A DNA stretch of 64,000 bases. Source: Prorocentrum cordatum. Lineage: Eukaryota; Sar; Dinophyceae; Prorocentrales; Prorocentraceae. The position numbers and the translations under genes are program-made. Below, in pieces: positions 1 through 10,995 of this stretch. Within the stretch, counting starts at the first letter, position 1; every line of letters begins with the position of its first letter. Where the stretch lies: assembly GCA_963575745.1 (NCBI GenBank), contig CAUYUJ010003405.1, forward strand, positions 1 through 64,000, read 5' to 3'. The notes beneath the pieces were generated by a model. It was not told the origin of the DNA. It saw only the letters and a program-made list of their open reading frames with translations, and searched no databases.

Positions 1-178
1 AGAGGAGGGAGGAGAAGGAAGAGGAGGAAGAGGAGGAGGAGGAGGAGGAGTGGGAGAAGGAGGAGGAGGAAAAGAAGCAAGAGGAGGAGGAGTCTGAAGT
101 GGCGGAGGAAGGAAGGGGGACAGTACCAGCTTGTCCTGTGGAGCAGGTTGGGTCTCTGAGGAGGAGGGGTGGGACGAG

Positions 179-210
<32 letters not shown>

Positions 211-235
211 GGAGGAGGAGGAAGAGGAGCACGCA
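1..235. repeat. (AGG)n-rich microsatellite
   Basis: Purine-only AGG/AAG triplets fill 1-110 and 176-233, separated by a short unique stretch. Open frames here encode only Glu/Arg/Gly runs and I treat them as artefacts. Confidence 0.9.
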
Positions 236-790
236 AGATGCTCGCATCGGGCTGCGGGGCCGAACAGATCCAGAGCCCGCAGGCGACGAACCACCAGACA
301 CCCAGGCCACCTACCATTTCGCGCCCCCCACGCTGCGCGGCCACCTACCATTTCGCGCCCTCGCGATGCCACCTCGGAGAAAGGGCAGCGCTCCAGACCA
401 GCCCGCGCCGCGCAGAGTGCGACCAACTGCGCACGGCCCCTGGGGGAGACCCCAGAGGGAGGGGAGGAGGAGAGGGGGAGACAGCTGATACGAAGCCAGG
501 ACGAGGATAACATCGGGTGGGGATAAACCTGATCGGACAAGAACGGGAAGCGGCGCTGTAGTCAAATGGGCGTATTGGGCGAAGAAGAAAGGAAGGCGAG
601 GACAACGAGGAGTCGATGACGAGGACGACGTGGCGAACGTGAGGATAGCGAGGAGGAGCATGAGGAAAAACGAGAAGGAAGAGAAGCACAAGGACGAGGA
701 CGAAAAGAACGAGGGCGAGTACGAGGAGGAATGCGGAGGGCGATGATGACGACGACGACGACGACGACGTAGGACAGTATGAGATAATTG
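236..790. other. Non-coding dispersed-repeat stretch
   Basis: No credible gene. A 21-bp phrase beginning CCACCTACCATTTCGCGCCC occurs twice in tandem (about 308-361). About 490-525 resembles about 54,530-54,575 (shared AGGACGA-GATAA-ATCGG-TGAGGATA pattern). It is followed by the first of three copies of GGACAAGAACGGGAAGCG (about 536-555), also at about 1741 and 5057. A short (ACG)n run ends at about 768. Confidence 0.6.
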
Positions 791-1640
791 GGGAAAGACG
801 TTGCTCCTGGCACCGCGCGGGGTTCTCTTGGGGCCTGTTTGGGGCTTCTTGGGGGGCCCTTGGGTCCTCTTATGGTCTTCTGGGGTTTTCTTGGGCTGTC
901 TGGGCGCGTCGTGGGGTTCTCTGGGAGCTTTCTTAGGCCGTCTCGGCGCTGGGGGCCTCCTGGGGCGCTCCCGGGAGTCTCTTGGGGCCTTCTTGGCCCT
1001 TCTCGGGCCGTCTTGGGGTTCTTGTAAGCTGTCTGGGTGGCTCCTAGAGCGCTCTTGGGGGTCTCTTGGGGTCTTCTTGGGGCGCTCTTGGGCGCTCCTG
1101 GGGCTCTCCGGGGCGTCTTTTGGGCCTCCCTTGGGCCTTTGGAAAGCCCTCCAAGAGCGATTTGAACACGACGTCGATGCGGAGTCCCCTCTTGGGCCGA
1201 TGTTTGGAGGATGTCTCGAGCGAAACCGCCATTTTTCAAAAATCTGTGACCCTCTTGGACTGGCCAGGCGTCTCTCGAGGGTCTGTGGGGGTCTCTTGGG
1301 CTGTCTTGGCGTTATCTTGGACTGTCGTGGGGCTCTGGGGCCTGAGTGGGGCCCGTGGAGAGCATTTTGGGAGCCTCTTGGAGGCTTCTGTGACCCTCTT
1401 GGACTGTCCAAGCGTCTCTCGAAGGTCTGTGGGGGCTCTCTTGGGCTGTCTTGGCGCTATCTTGGACCGTCTTGGGGCTCTCTTGGCCAGTCCTGGGGCC
1501 TCTTCTCGCGCTCGGGGGGGCCTCTGGGCGCCTCTTGGGGGCCTCTGGGCGCCTCTTCGGGGCCTCTTGGGGGTCTCTTGGGCCGTTTTGGGCGTCCCCT
1601 GGGGAGCCTTTTGGGGCTCTTTCGGGCCGTTTAGAAGCTC
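791..1640. repeat. Degenerate CTTGGGG-rich repeat tract with a 144-bp duplication
   Basis: Strand-biased sequence made of variants of GGGTCTCTTGGG, GCGCTCTTGGG and similar. A block of about 95 bp starting CTGTGACCCTCTTGGACTG recurs at 1244 and 1388 (144 bp apart). Both strands are open over long distances because the short repeat lacks stop codons. I see no conserved protein motif and do not call a gene. Confidence 0.7.
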
Positions 1641-1844
1641 TCTGGGAGCGACTCCAAGACAATGCCAGTTCGGAGTCCCCTCCGGAGCCGATTGTTCGAG
1701 GATGTCTCGAGCGAAACGGCCATGTTTCCGGAACCTGACTGGACAAGAACGGGAAGCGTCGCTTTAGTCCACCAAGCATGTGGAAAATGCTCTGTTGTTG
1801 TTATGCCGCGCAGGTATGCCGTGGCGCGCGTGTCGGCGTGCGTG

Positions 1845-2010
1845 CGGGGTGTGTTTTGCTGTGCTCCTGTATGTTCTGCCGTGCTCCTGTTCTGCCGTGC
1901 TTCTGTGTTCTGCCATGCCTCTGTGTGCTCTGTGTGTTCTGCCATGTTCCTGTATCTGCCGTGCGGATCGTCGCGGTGGTCGTTTTGGCAGAGCTTCTGG
2001 GCGCACACGG
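1845..2010 (+). repeat. TGCCGTGCTC minisatellite, plus orientation, short array
   Basis: Repeated TGCCGTGCTCCTGT-type units. The same 10-bp core appears in reverse complement immediately to the right, so orientation flips at about 2010. Confidence 0.8.
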
Positions 2011-3835
2011 CAGAAAAAGATGAGGAGCACGGCAGAATAGGCCCCAAGAGCGAAGGAGCACGGCAGAGAAAGACAAGGAACACGGCAGAATAGACCCCAA
2101 GAGCAAATGAGTACGGCAGAATACACCCCAAAAGCTAGGGAGCACGGCAGAAAATGACCAGGAGCACGGCAGAATAGACCGCGAGAGCTAAGGAGCAGGC
2201 AGAAAAAGACCAGGAGCACGGCAGATTAGGCCCCAAGAGCGAAGGAGTACGGCAGAAAAAGACCAGGAGCACGGCAGATTAGGCCCCAAGAGCGAAGGAG
2301 TACGGCAGAAAAAGACCAGGAGCACGGCAGAATAGACCCCAGGAGCTAAGGAGCAGGGCTGGATATGCCTCAAGTGCGAAGGAGTACGGCAGAGGAAGAC
2401 CAGGAGCACGGCCCCAAAAGCTAAGGAGCACGGCAGAGAATGACCAGGAGCACGGCAGAATAGGCCCCAAGAGCGAAGGAGCACGGCAGAAAAAAACAGA
2501 AGCACGCCAGAGTAGACCCCGAGAGCTGAAGGAGTGCGGGAAAATAGACCCCAAGAGCGAAGGAGCAAACCAGAAAAGACGAGGAGCACAGCAGAATAGA
2601 ACCCAAGAGACAAGGAACACGGCAGAATATGCCCCAAGTGCGAAGGAGCACGGCAGAAAAAAAAGCAGGAGCACGGCAGACAAAGACCAGGAGCACAGCA
2701 TAATAGGCCCCATGAGCGAAGGAGCACGTCGGAAACAAACCAGGAGCATGGCAGAATAGACTCCAAGAGCTGCCGAGCACGGCAGAAAAATACCAGGAGC
2801 ACGGCAGAATAGACCCCAAGAGCTAAGGAGCACGGCATAGTAGGCCCCAAGAGCGAAAAAGACGCCAGAAAAAGACCAGGAGGACGGCAGAAGATGCCCC
2901 AAGAGCTAAGGATGACGGCAGAAAAGACCGAAACACAGCAGAAAAGGCCCGAGGAACCAAGGAGTACGACAGGAAAGACCAGGAGCACGGCAGAATAGGC
3001 CCGAAGAGCGAAGGAGCAAACCAGAAAAAGACGAGGAGCACGGCAGAATAGAACCCAAGAGACAAGGAGCACGGCAGAAGATGCCCCAAGTGAGAAGAAG
3101 CACTGCAGAAAATGACCAGGAGCATGGCAGAATAGACCACCAGAGCTCAGGGGCACGGCAGAAAAAGACCAGGACCACGGCAGAATAGACCCCAGAGCTG
3201 CCGAGCACGGCAGAAGAAGACCAGGAGCACGGCAGAATAGGCCCCATGAGCGAAGGAGCACGGCAGAAAAAAAAAGAGCACGGCAGAATAGACCCCAAGA
3301 GCTGAGGAGCACGGCAGAAGAGGCCCCAAGAGCGAAGGAGCATGACAGAAAAAAAAAACAGGAGCACGGCAGAATAGACCCCAAGAGCTGAGGAGCACGG
3401 CAGAATAGGCGCCAGGAAAGAAGGAGCATTGCAAAACACGACCAGTGACCAGGAACACGGCAGAATAGACCGCGAGAGCTAAGGAGCACGGCAAGATAGA
3501 TGCAAGAATACAGCATAATACGCCCCAAGGAAGAAGGAGTATGCAAGAAAAACACAAGGAGCACGGACTAATAAACCCCGAAAGCGAAGGAGCACGGCAG
3601 AATATGCCCCAAGAGCTAAGGAGCACGGCAGAAAACGACCAGGAGCACGGCATCATAAGCCCCAAGAACAAAGGATTGTGACAGAAACTGGCCAGGAGCA
3701 TGGCAGAATAGGCTAGAAGAGCGAAGGAGCACTGCACAAAAAAACAAGGAGCATTTCAGAATAGACCCCAAGAACGAAAGAGCACGGCAGAATAAACGTG
3801 AAGAACGAATGAGTACTTTTTTCGCCGGCCATGCC
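2010..3835 (-). repeat. GAGCACGGCAGAA minisatellite (minus-oriented TGCCGTGCTC array)
   Basis: About 1.8 kb of alternating units: one of about 31 bp (GAGCACGGCAGAATAG followed by CCCCAAGAGC and an AAG) and one of about 22 bp (GAGCACGGCAGAAA followed by GACCAG). Together they give a dimer of about 53 bp with many variants. Long minus-strand frames here encode Leu/Ser/Cys-rich repeats and are by-products of the array. Confidence 0.9.
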
Positions 3836-5050
3836 CCGCCCGATTTTTTGAGGATGTATGCAGCGAGAGCGCGATTTTAAACATGAGAGGTATTGAAACC
3901 GCCACTCCAAGATATAATTTTTGTCAGGATGTCTCAGGCGAGACGCTAGTTTTTGAACATCTGTCGAACTCGCGGGTTCCCATGTTTAAGGGATGTCTCA
4001 GGCGAAACGCTCATGTTTGATGAAATCGATGTTGTGAACATTTCATTTTTGTAAGGATGTCTCAGACGAAATCGCCATTTTGGATCGTCTCGAGGGCGCT
4101 CCTGGGGGTCAAATTTGGGCTTGTTTGGGGCCTTTGGGGGCCTTCTTGATGCCTTACAAAACCGTTACAGTCCGATGTTACACACATTCATGTTTTCAGG
4201 ATGTCCCTAGCGAAATCGTCATTTTTAGATGACTGGCAGGAACCATCTAGAAGCCTTTTCAGGAGCGATCCCCAGACGATGTTAAAACAGCAGTTTTCGA
4301 AACGATGTTGTTCGATTTGTTATTTTTTTGAAGATGTCCCAAGCGAATTCACTATTTTCAGCAACCTTAAGGGCGCTCTTGGGGCCATGTTGTGGCCTTC
4401 TTTTGCTTCCTGATGCCCTCCTAAAATCATTACGATGCGATGTCGCACGCATCAATTGTTTGAAGATGTCCCTACCGATATCGACATTTTTAGAAGGCTG
4501 CCTTGGCCCGTCTGGAAGCCTTTTCAAAAGCAAAGTCAAAACTATGTAAGAACAACAGTTTTCAAGTCGATGCTGGTGTATGTTTTCACTTTTTGAGGAT
4601 GTCCCTAGCGAAATCGCTATTTTCGGAAGTCCCCCAATCGTTCTGACAGCCATCTTGACGTGCTTTTTGGCCCCTCATTTCGTCATCTTGAGGTACTTCG
4701 AGAACGATATCAAGACGACGTTGAGGACATCTCATTTTGTTGAGGATGTCCCTAGGGAAATGCAAATTTTCTGCCGTGCTCTTCGTTCTGGTCCGCCGTG
4801 CTGCCGCTCGTTTTCTGAGGATGTCCCTAGCGAAATCGCAATTCTTAACATAAGAGTTATTTGAAGACTTCAGTCGTCATCTCATTGTTTCGAGGATGTC
4901 CCGAGCGAAACGCAAATTTTCACAGACGGCGAAATTTCACTGTCATCAACTTTTCGAGGACGTCTCGAGCGAAACGCTTGTTTTGTTAAACGCGATGTCG
5001 CGAAGATATCATTTTTGTGGGGATGTCTCACGCGAAATCGCCATCCCGAG
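3826..5050 (+). repeat. Irregular array of a 33-bp motif (core GATGTC-CGAGCGAAA)
   Basis: About 13 degenerate copies of a phrase running GAGGATGTC, then TCGAG or CCTAG, then CGAAA-CG, then a T-run. Starts are near 3838, 3926, 3980, 4052, 4196, 4332, 4460, 4594, 4742, 4816, 4892, 4955 and 5018. Spacing is irregular (about 55-145 bp) and the DNA between copies differs, so this is a dispersed motif rather than a simple satellite. Outlying copies sit at about 1206 and 1697. No gene is supported here. Confidence 0.75.
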
Positions 5051-5129
5051 AAACCAGACCGGACAAGAACGGGAAGCGTCCTTTTGTCCCCTGGGCTTAT
5101 GAGATATTCCACGTTTTTAGTACGGCATA

Positions 5130-6625
5130 CCACAGCAGTGCCACGTACCACTGCCGTGCTCCTTTGGGGTCTGCCGTGCTCCTGTGGAGTTTGCCGTGCG
5201 AACGTGTGGTCTGCCGTGCTCCTGTGTGGTCTGGCGTGCTCCTGTATGGTCTGCCGTGCTCTTGTGTGGTTTGCCGTGCTCCTGTGTGGTCTGCCGTGCT
5301 CCCGTGGGGTCTGCCGTGTCCTGTGTGGTCTGCCGTGCTCCTGTGTGGTCTGCCGTGCTCCTGTGTGGTCTGCCGTGCTCCTTCTTGGTCTGCCGTGCTC
5401 ATGTGCGGTCTGCCGTGCTCCTGTGCGGTCTGCCGTGCGAACGTGTGGACTGCCGTGCTCATTTGGGGTCTGCCTTGCTCCTTTGTGGTTTGCCGCGCTC
5501 CTGTGTGGTGCCGGCCCGGGCGTTCGGCTCGAGCGCCGGCCCGGGTGCCGGAAGCGGCCCGGAAGGGGTTCCATAATATTTTCGAAAGAAAAATATGTCT
5601 TGGAGTGGCCTTTTTTCGGCACCGCCTCGGAATTCAATTTTCCGGCGCCGGCCGGCGCCGGAACCGGCCCGGGCGCTGGCCCGGGTGCTGGCCCGGGCGT
5701 TTGGCTCGAGCGCCGGCCCGGGTGCCGGAAGCGGCCCGGAAGGGGTTCCCGGGCGCCGGGAGCAGAAAATCAATATTTTCGAAAGAAAAATATGTCTTGG
5801 AGTGGCCTTTTTTCGGCACCGCCTCGGAATTCAATTTTCCGGCGCCGGCCGGCGCCGGAACCGGCCCGGGCGCTGGCCCGGGTGCCGGCCCGGGCGTTTG
5901 GCTCGAGCGCCGGCCCGGGTGCCGGAATCGGCCCGGAAGGGGTTCCAGGGCGCCGGGAGGAGAAAATCAATATTTTCGAAAGAAAAATATGTCTTGGAGT
6001 GGCCTTTTTTCGGCACCGCCTCGGAATTCAATTTTCCGGCGCCGGCCGTGCTCCTGCACTGTCTGCCGTGCTCCTGTGGCGTCTGCCGTGCTCCTGTGTG
6101 GTCTGCCGTGCTCCTGTGGTCTGCCGTGCTCATTTGGGGTTTCCCGCGAGCTTGTGGGGTCTGCCGTGCTCCTGTGGGGGAAACGCCAGCGGCGTTCGGG
6201 GTACAACAAAAGGCGCGTTTATGTTGTACCTGCGCGCGGTCTGCCGTGCTCCTGTGGGGATTGCCGTGCTCCTGTGTGGTCTGCCGTGCTCCTGTGTGGT
6301 TTGCCGTGCTCCTGTGGTCTGCCGTGCTCCTTTGTGGTTTGCCGTGCTCCTGTGGGGTCTGCCGTGCTCCTGTGGGGTCTGCCGTGCTCCTGTGAGGTCT
6401 GCGGTGCTCTTGTGTGGTCTGCAGTGCTTCTGTGGTCTGCCGTGCTCATTTGGGATCTGCCGTGCTCGTGTGGTGTCTGCCGTGCTCCTGCGGGATCTGC
6501 TGTGCTCCTTGTGTCGTCTCTTTGGTCTGCCGTGCTCGTGTGGGGTCTGCCGTGCTCCTGTGTGGTCTGCCGTGCTCCTGTGTGGTCTGCCGTGCTCCTT
6601 TTTTTCCGCCTGCCGTGCTCCTGCT
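5130..6625 (+). repeat. TGCCGTGCTC minisatellite, plus orientation, long array
   Basis: Tandem units of about 20 bp (TCTGCCGTGCTCCTGTGTGG and variants) at about 5130-5510 and 6045-6625, interrupted by a 197-bp repeat. Two overlapping plus-strand frames of more than 500 codons result from a stop-free unit, not from a gene. Confidence 0.9.
5508..6048 (+). repeat. 197-bp tandem repeat nested in the minisatellite
   Basis: Three copies of a unit pairing a GGCCCGGGC/GCCGGC-rich half with an AT-richer half that starts TTCGAAAGAAAAATATGTC. That landmark falls at 5581, 5778 and 5975, exactly 197 bp apart. The first copy lacks part of the GC-rich half. The copies are nearly identical, which suggests recent amplification. 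Confidence 0.9.
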
Positions 6626-7195
6626 CATTTTCTGAGGACGTCCCTAGCGAAAACGTCATTTTTAACATAAGAGGTTGTAAAACACCTCTGTCGGCATCTC
6701 ATTTTTTCGAGGATGTCTCGAGCGAAACGCTCATTTTTCATGCACAGCAAAAATTTTTGACATTTTTGAACACCCCGACTTTCTGAGGATGTCTCGAGCG
6801 AAACCGTCATTTTTAACATAAGACGTCTTAAACGATAGCCTCCAACACCTCGATTTTTCGAGGATGTCTCGAGCGAAATGGCCATTTTGGGGAATCCGCC
6901 AACGAAAACCCCCGTGCAGCCCCGCAACCCATAGATATAAAGATATATATATATATATATATATTTACTCAAGGATTCAGCCAGAACGTCCCGCTTGCTT
7001 CTCGTACCTCGAAGACGCTTCCCGTCATCCGCTAAGCCTCTTCCCCGTGCAACCCGCCACCCCCTATAGTTAAGATATCTCTTACTGATATGAGGAGGAT
7101 TCAGCCAAAACGTCCAGCTCGCTTCTCGTTCCTCGAAGACGCTTCCCGTCATCGAGGTTGTCTCGAGCGAAACGGCCACTTTTCCGGAATCCGCC
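6618..7195 (+). repeat. Second cluster of the 33-bp motif, with a dinucleotide run and a 125-bp duplication
   Basis: Motif copies lie near 6633, 6708, 6784, 6860 and 7155, closer to the consensus (GAGGATGTCTCGAGCGAAAC) than most in the first cluster. An (AT)n run lies at about 6943-6966. A phrase starting AGGATTCAGCCA occurs at 6971 and again about 125 bp later at 7096. Confidence 0.75.
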
Positions 7196-7229
7196 AGCGA
7201 GGTGCCGCATGGGATCCGTAGCCCTTAGT

Positions 7230-8905
7230 TAGAAAAAATGAAGCCCCAAAACCAACGGTGCACGCCGGAGGCGATTCCCGTCATCCGCCGACCCGTTGGG
7301 GTCACGGCGTGTGAGATGCTTCCCCCTCCCCAAGCCCCTCCCCCGGGGGCCTGGTCCAGCCGGTTTGGAGGGGGGGGGGAGGGGGGGGCAAATCCATCAT
7401 CCGCACACTTGGAGCCTCTGGAGGCCCCAAAGCGGACCAAAAAGGGTCCAAAAGGTTCCCAGAAGGGTCCAAGAGAGCAGCGAATCGACGAAAGATCGCC
7501 CCAAAACGCCGAAGATTGCCTCCACACAGCTTCATAAGTCCCCAAGACGTTTGAAACAATACTACGAGGCGCCCCACCCTCCAGAAGCAAAAATCGTTCC
7601 ATTCCCTAGGGAGAACGTACACGTTCACCACATTCGCCCAGTCCGCTTCCACGCGGCGCAAAACGGCCCAAGAAGCATCCAAGATCGACCTTCGCCAGCC
7701 CAAGAGGCTCCCAAGAAGGCTACAAGACGGCATCCGGGCGATCCACGAAGGCCCCAGAAACCATAGCAACGGCTTAGGAAAGCCGCAGGACGATCCCAAG
7801 AAGGGTTCAAAACGGTGCAAGAGGGCCCCCAAAGGCCGTCTGGACGGCCCGCGCGGGGGACGATTCTGTCCAAACCGCCCAAGAGTGCCTCCAGACAGCC
7901 CCCTGGGCGTCCAAGATGTTTGCATACGCGACCACGAGGCGCTCCAAGCAGGCCTCCAGAAGCAAAAACCGTCCCGTTCCCGAGGCAAAACGTACATTTC
8001 CAGCACATTCGCTTCTCGGGCTTTCACGAGGCCCACAACGGCCCAGTAAACCTCCAAGATCGACCCCTGTCACCCGAAGAGGCTTCCAAGAAGGCTCCAA
8101 GACGGCTTCCGGGCGATCTACGAAGGCTCCAGAAACCATGGCAACGGCCCAGGAAAGCCGCAGGACGGTCACAAGAGGGCTCCAAAACGGGCCAAGAAGG
8201 CTCTCAAAGGCTGTCCGGACGGCCCACGCGGCGGACGACTCGGTCCAAACCGCGCAAGAGTGCCTCCAGACAGCCCACTGGGCGTCCAAGATGTTTGCAT
8301 ACGCGACCACGAGGCGCTCCAAGCAGGCCTCCAGAAGCAAAAACCGTCCCGTTCCCGCAAAACGTACATTTCCAGCACATTCGCTTCTCGGGCTTTCACG
8401 AGGCCCACAACGGCCCAGTAAACCTCCAAGATCGACCCCTGTCACCCGAAGAGGCTTCCAAGAAGGCTCCAAGACGGCTTCCGGGCGATCTACGAAGGCT
8501 CCAGAAACCATGGCAACGGCCCAGGAAAGCCGCAGGACGATCCCAAGAAGGGTTCAAAACGGTGCAAGAGGGCCCCCAAAGGCCGTCTGGACGGCCCGCG
8601 CGGGGGACGATTCTGTCCAAACCGCCCAAGAGTGCCTCCAGACAGCCCCCTGGGCGTCCAAGATGTTTGCATACGCGACCACGAGGCGCTCCAAGCAGGC
8701 CTCCAGAAGCAAAAACCGTCCCGTTCCCGAGGCAAAACGTACATTTCCAGCACATTCGCTTCTCGGGCTTTCACGAGGCCCACAACGGCCCAGTAAACCT
8801 CAAAGATCGACCTCTGGCACCCCAAGAGACTCTCCAAAAGGCTCCACGACGGCCTCCCGGCGCCCCACGAAGGCCCCAGAAACCATAGCAACGGCCTGGG
8901 GGAAC
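7230..8905. repeat. 373-bp tandem repeat with degenerate upstream copy
   Basis: The landmark ATGTTTGCATACGCGACC occurs at about 7917, 8290 and 8663, giving a 373-374 bp unit. A more diverged unit precedes it (about 7540-7800) and a partial one follows. The left flank (about 7276-7385, GGGGTCACGGCGTGTGAGATGC then CCTCCCC runs) recurs at about 56,938-57,040, and the unit itself recurs in diverged form at about 57,180-57,420. Both strands are open through the repeat. I do not call a gene. Confidence 0.85.
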
Positions 8906-9029
8906 GGCAGCACGGTCCTGTGAGGGCTCCAAAACGTGTCTAGAGGGGCCGCACAGGCTGTCCAGCCAGGCCACGCGGGGGCCATAGGGGTCGCCGGCGT
9001 GGCGCAAGCCAATGAGTCGAAAATCTCTG

Positions 9030-9140
9030 TGATCCCGCGGCCCGGGAGGAGGTCTCGGGCGCCGCGGCCTTCTCAGAGCGTCCGGGAAACGCTCTGAGGG
9101 CGTCCCGGAACGCCCTGGAACGGACTCGTCCTCGTGGCCC
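9030..9140. repeat. Palindrome-bearing repeat, copy 1
   Basis: GTCTCGGGCGCCGCGGCC is followed by a degenerate series of GAGCGT-CCGG-ACGCTC palindromes. Better copies are at about 19,300-19,385 and 54,598-54,680. Confidence 0.7.
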
Positions 9141-9407
9141 CGCCCGGCAGGAGGAAACGGGGGAGACGGCGCCCCCCTCCTCGGGAAGATCGGTGGCTCT
9201 GTGGCCCGAACTCGGGCCTCCAGCCGCAGTCCGGGACGGGGAAGTCACCGGCATCCTCCCTCCTCCTCGCCTCCTCGGGGGGGTTCGGGCCAAACTCGGG
9301 CGCGCACGAGCACGACGGCGGCGGCGGCGGCTGCGACGGCGACGACAGACCCGCCATGAAGACAAGTCTGAGAACGCAGTCCTTGGCAGTTTGGCGCACG
9401 GGGCACA

Positions 9408-9633
9408 ACTCCTTCTCCTTCTCCTCCTCCTCCTCCTCCTCCTCCTCCTCCTCCTCCTCCTCTCCTCCTCCTCCTCCTCCTCCTCCTCCTCCTCCCTCCT
9501 CCTACTCCTCCATCTCGCCCTCTTCCTTCTCCTCCTTCTCCTCCTTCTCCTCTCCTCTCCTCCTCCTCATCATCCTCATCCTCATCCTCCTCCTCTCCTC
9601 CCCCTCCTCCTCCTCCTCCTCCTCCTCCTCTCC

Positions 9634-9664
<31 letters not shown>

Positions 9665-9693
9665 CATCCTCCTCTCCTCCCTCCTCCTCCTCC

Positions 9694-9750
<57 letters not shown>

Positions 9751-9845
9751 GCATCATCATCAGCATCATCATCATCATCCCTGTCCTCCTCCTTCTCCTC
9801 CCTCCTCCTCGCCCTCCTCCTCGCCCTCCTCCTCGCTCTCCTTTC
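9408..9845. repeat. (TCC)n and (CAT)n compound microsatellite
   Basis: CTC/TCC triplets (about 9415-9640), then ATC/CAT triplets (about 9635-9780), then more CTCC. Encoded Ser/Pro/His runs are not credible proteins. Confidence 0.95.
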
Positions 9846-9849
9846 TACA

Positions 9850-10545
9850 TGTTTGCCAGCCTGGACCCCAAACAATAAGCAGTTGCACTCCAAGTGTGCA
9901 AGCTATGTGGTGCAAGATGTGTGGTGCATGCCATGTGGTGAACTGCGCGTGGCGTAAGCAACGCGGCGCCAAATTTGCGGTGCAAGCTAAATGGTCGAAG
10001 TTAGGCAGAGTGAGCTGTGTGATGTGAAATCTACATGTTCTAACGTGGCGGCGGCGAAGCGGCAACGTGGCGAAACCTCGGCGAAACCTCTGCGGACTCC
10101 CCAAGTGTGGTGGGCGGCAACGACGCGGCAATGCGGCGGCAACGTGGCGAAACCTCAGCGGACCCCCCCAAACGCGGTGGGCGGCATCGAGGTGGCAATG
10201 CGGCGGCAACGTGGCAAAACCTCAGCGGACCCAAATGTATGTCCTAACCAACCGTAGTGTAACTCCCAAATTGAAAACACTGTTTGGGGAATAGCCTCTC
10301 CTTGTCGCACCCCCAGGCGTATCGGTACTATGGCGTGCCAGGCGTTTCGCCTCAAATGTCCTCACCATCGATGCCCCTGAAGCCTGACATTTGCAACGGC
10401 TTCACGTGTGTAGGGGGGTCGTTTTGGAAATGCGGCTCTTGACGTTGAAGATAAGCTGGGTTCCGCCCGCCCCCTCCGGAGGACGGAGAAGGGGAAGCCA
10501 CTCGGCCGATCAAGTAGGAAGGCGCTTCAACGTATATTGGAACCT
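9850..10545. repeat. Mostly unique stretch with an 80-bp tandem repeat
   Basis: About 10,040-10,225 holds two and a half copies of a unit of about 80 bp with landmarks GCGGCAACGTGGC and AAACCTCAGCGGACC. The rest (9850-10,040 and 10,226-10,545) shows no gene and no clear repeat. Confidence 0.6.
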
Positions 10546-10547
10546 GG

Positions 10548-10740
10548 TACGGCAGGTTCGTGTCGTGTCGACCCCGGCGTTGGTTTTTGACACCGCGCTG
10601 GATCGTTCAACCTTGAACGATCGGCCGTCTCCGCAACGTCCAATCGTTCAACATCGATCGATTCTGGGTCGCCGGCGGCGTTCAACCTTGAACGCCCGCG
10701 CTGGGGTCGCCGCTGGTCGACACGACGCAAACCTACCGTA
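10548..10740. mobile_element. MITE-like element A, copy 1
   Basis: A 193-bp segment with terminal inverted repeats of about 25 bp. The left end starts TACGGCAGGTTCGTGTCGTG. The reverse complement of the right end starts TACGGTAGGTTTGCGTCGTG. Both ends carry TA, compatible with a TA target duplication as in Tc1/mariner derivatives. The interior holds shorter inverted GTTCAA-type repeats. It has no coding capacity. A second copy lies at 12,318-12,510. Confidence 0.75.
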
Positions 10741-10864
10741 GAGTGGATTGCTCCCCGGACCGCTCCCTGGGCGCGGCCTGACCAGGAAAACGTCGAGGCG
10801 CCCCTGGCCGTGGCGACCCGAGGGCGCTCCCGAGGAGGCCCACGCCGGCGAGAGCCAGGGAAGG

Positions 10865-10995
10865 GACGCCGCATGGGCCCCCTCCCCCTCCCCCTCCCCC
10901 TCCCCCCCTCCCCCTCCCCCCTCCCCCTCTTCCTCCTCCTCCTCCTCCTCCTCCTCCTCCCTCCTCCTCCTCCTCCTCCTCCTCCTCCTCCAGTG
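10865..10995. repeat. (CCT)n microsatellite
   Basis: CCCCCT and CCT triplets over about 130 bp. Confidence 0.95.

Noticed and set aside
311-1634. Long frames on both strands at the left edge
   Set aside because: They lie in the degenerate CTTGGGG tract with opposite-strand frames equally open and no conserved motif.
2188-3564. Minus-strand frame of 458 codons, hydrophobic, membrane-like
   Set aside because: Pure by-product of the GAGCACGGCAGAA array. Neighbouring frames are equally open.
5130-6625. CRISPR-like array
   Set aside because: The repeats are contiguous minisatellite units without unique spacers of constant length, and the DNA is eukaryotic.
5015-6786. Two overlapping plus-strand frames of more than 500 codons
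   Set aside because: They arise from the 20-bp TGCCGTGCTCC unit and the 197-bp repeat, which lack stops in several frames at once. The translation is a cycling Cys/Leu/Pro repeat.
6876-6890. GCCATTTTGG, shared with the dinoflagellate spliced leader
   Set aside because: It is the tail of one copy of the 33-bp motif, whose other copies vary here. The rest of the leader is absent.
7807-8923. Frames of 230-357 codons on both strands in the 373-bp repeat
   Set aside because: They follow the tandem unit and have no recognisable domain. A former coding origin is left open as a finding, but no gene is called.
9134-10027. Frame of nearly 300 codons with long Ser, Pro and His runs
   Set aside because: Most of it translates (TCC)n and (CAT)n microsatellites.
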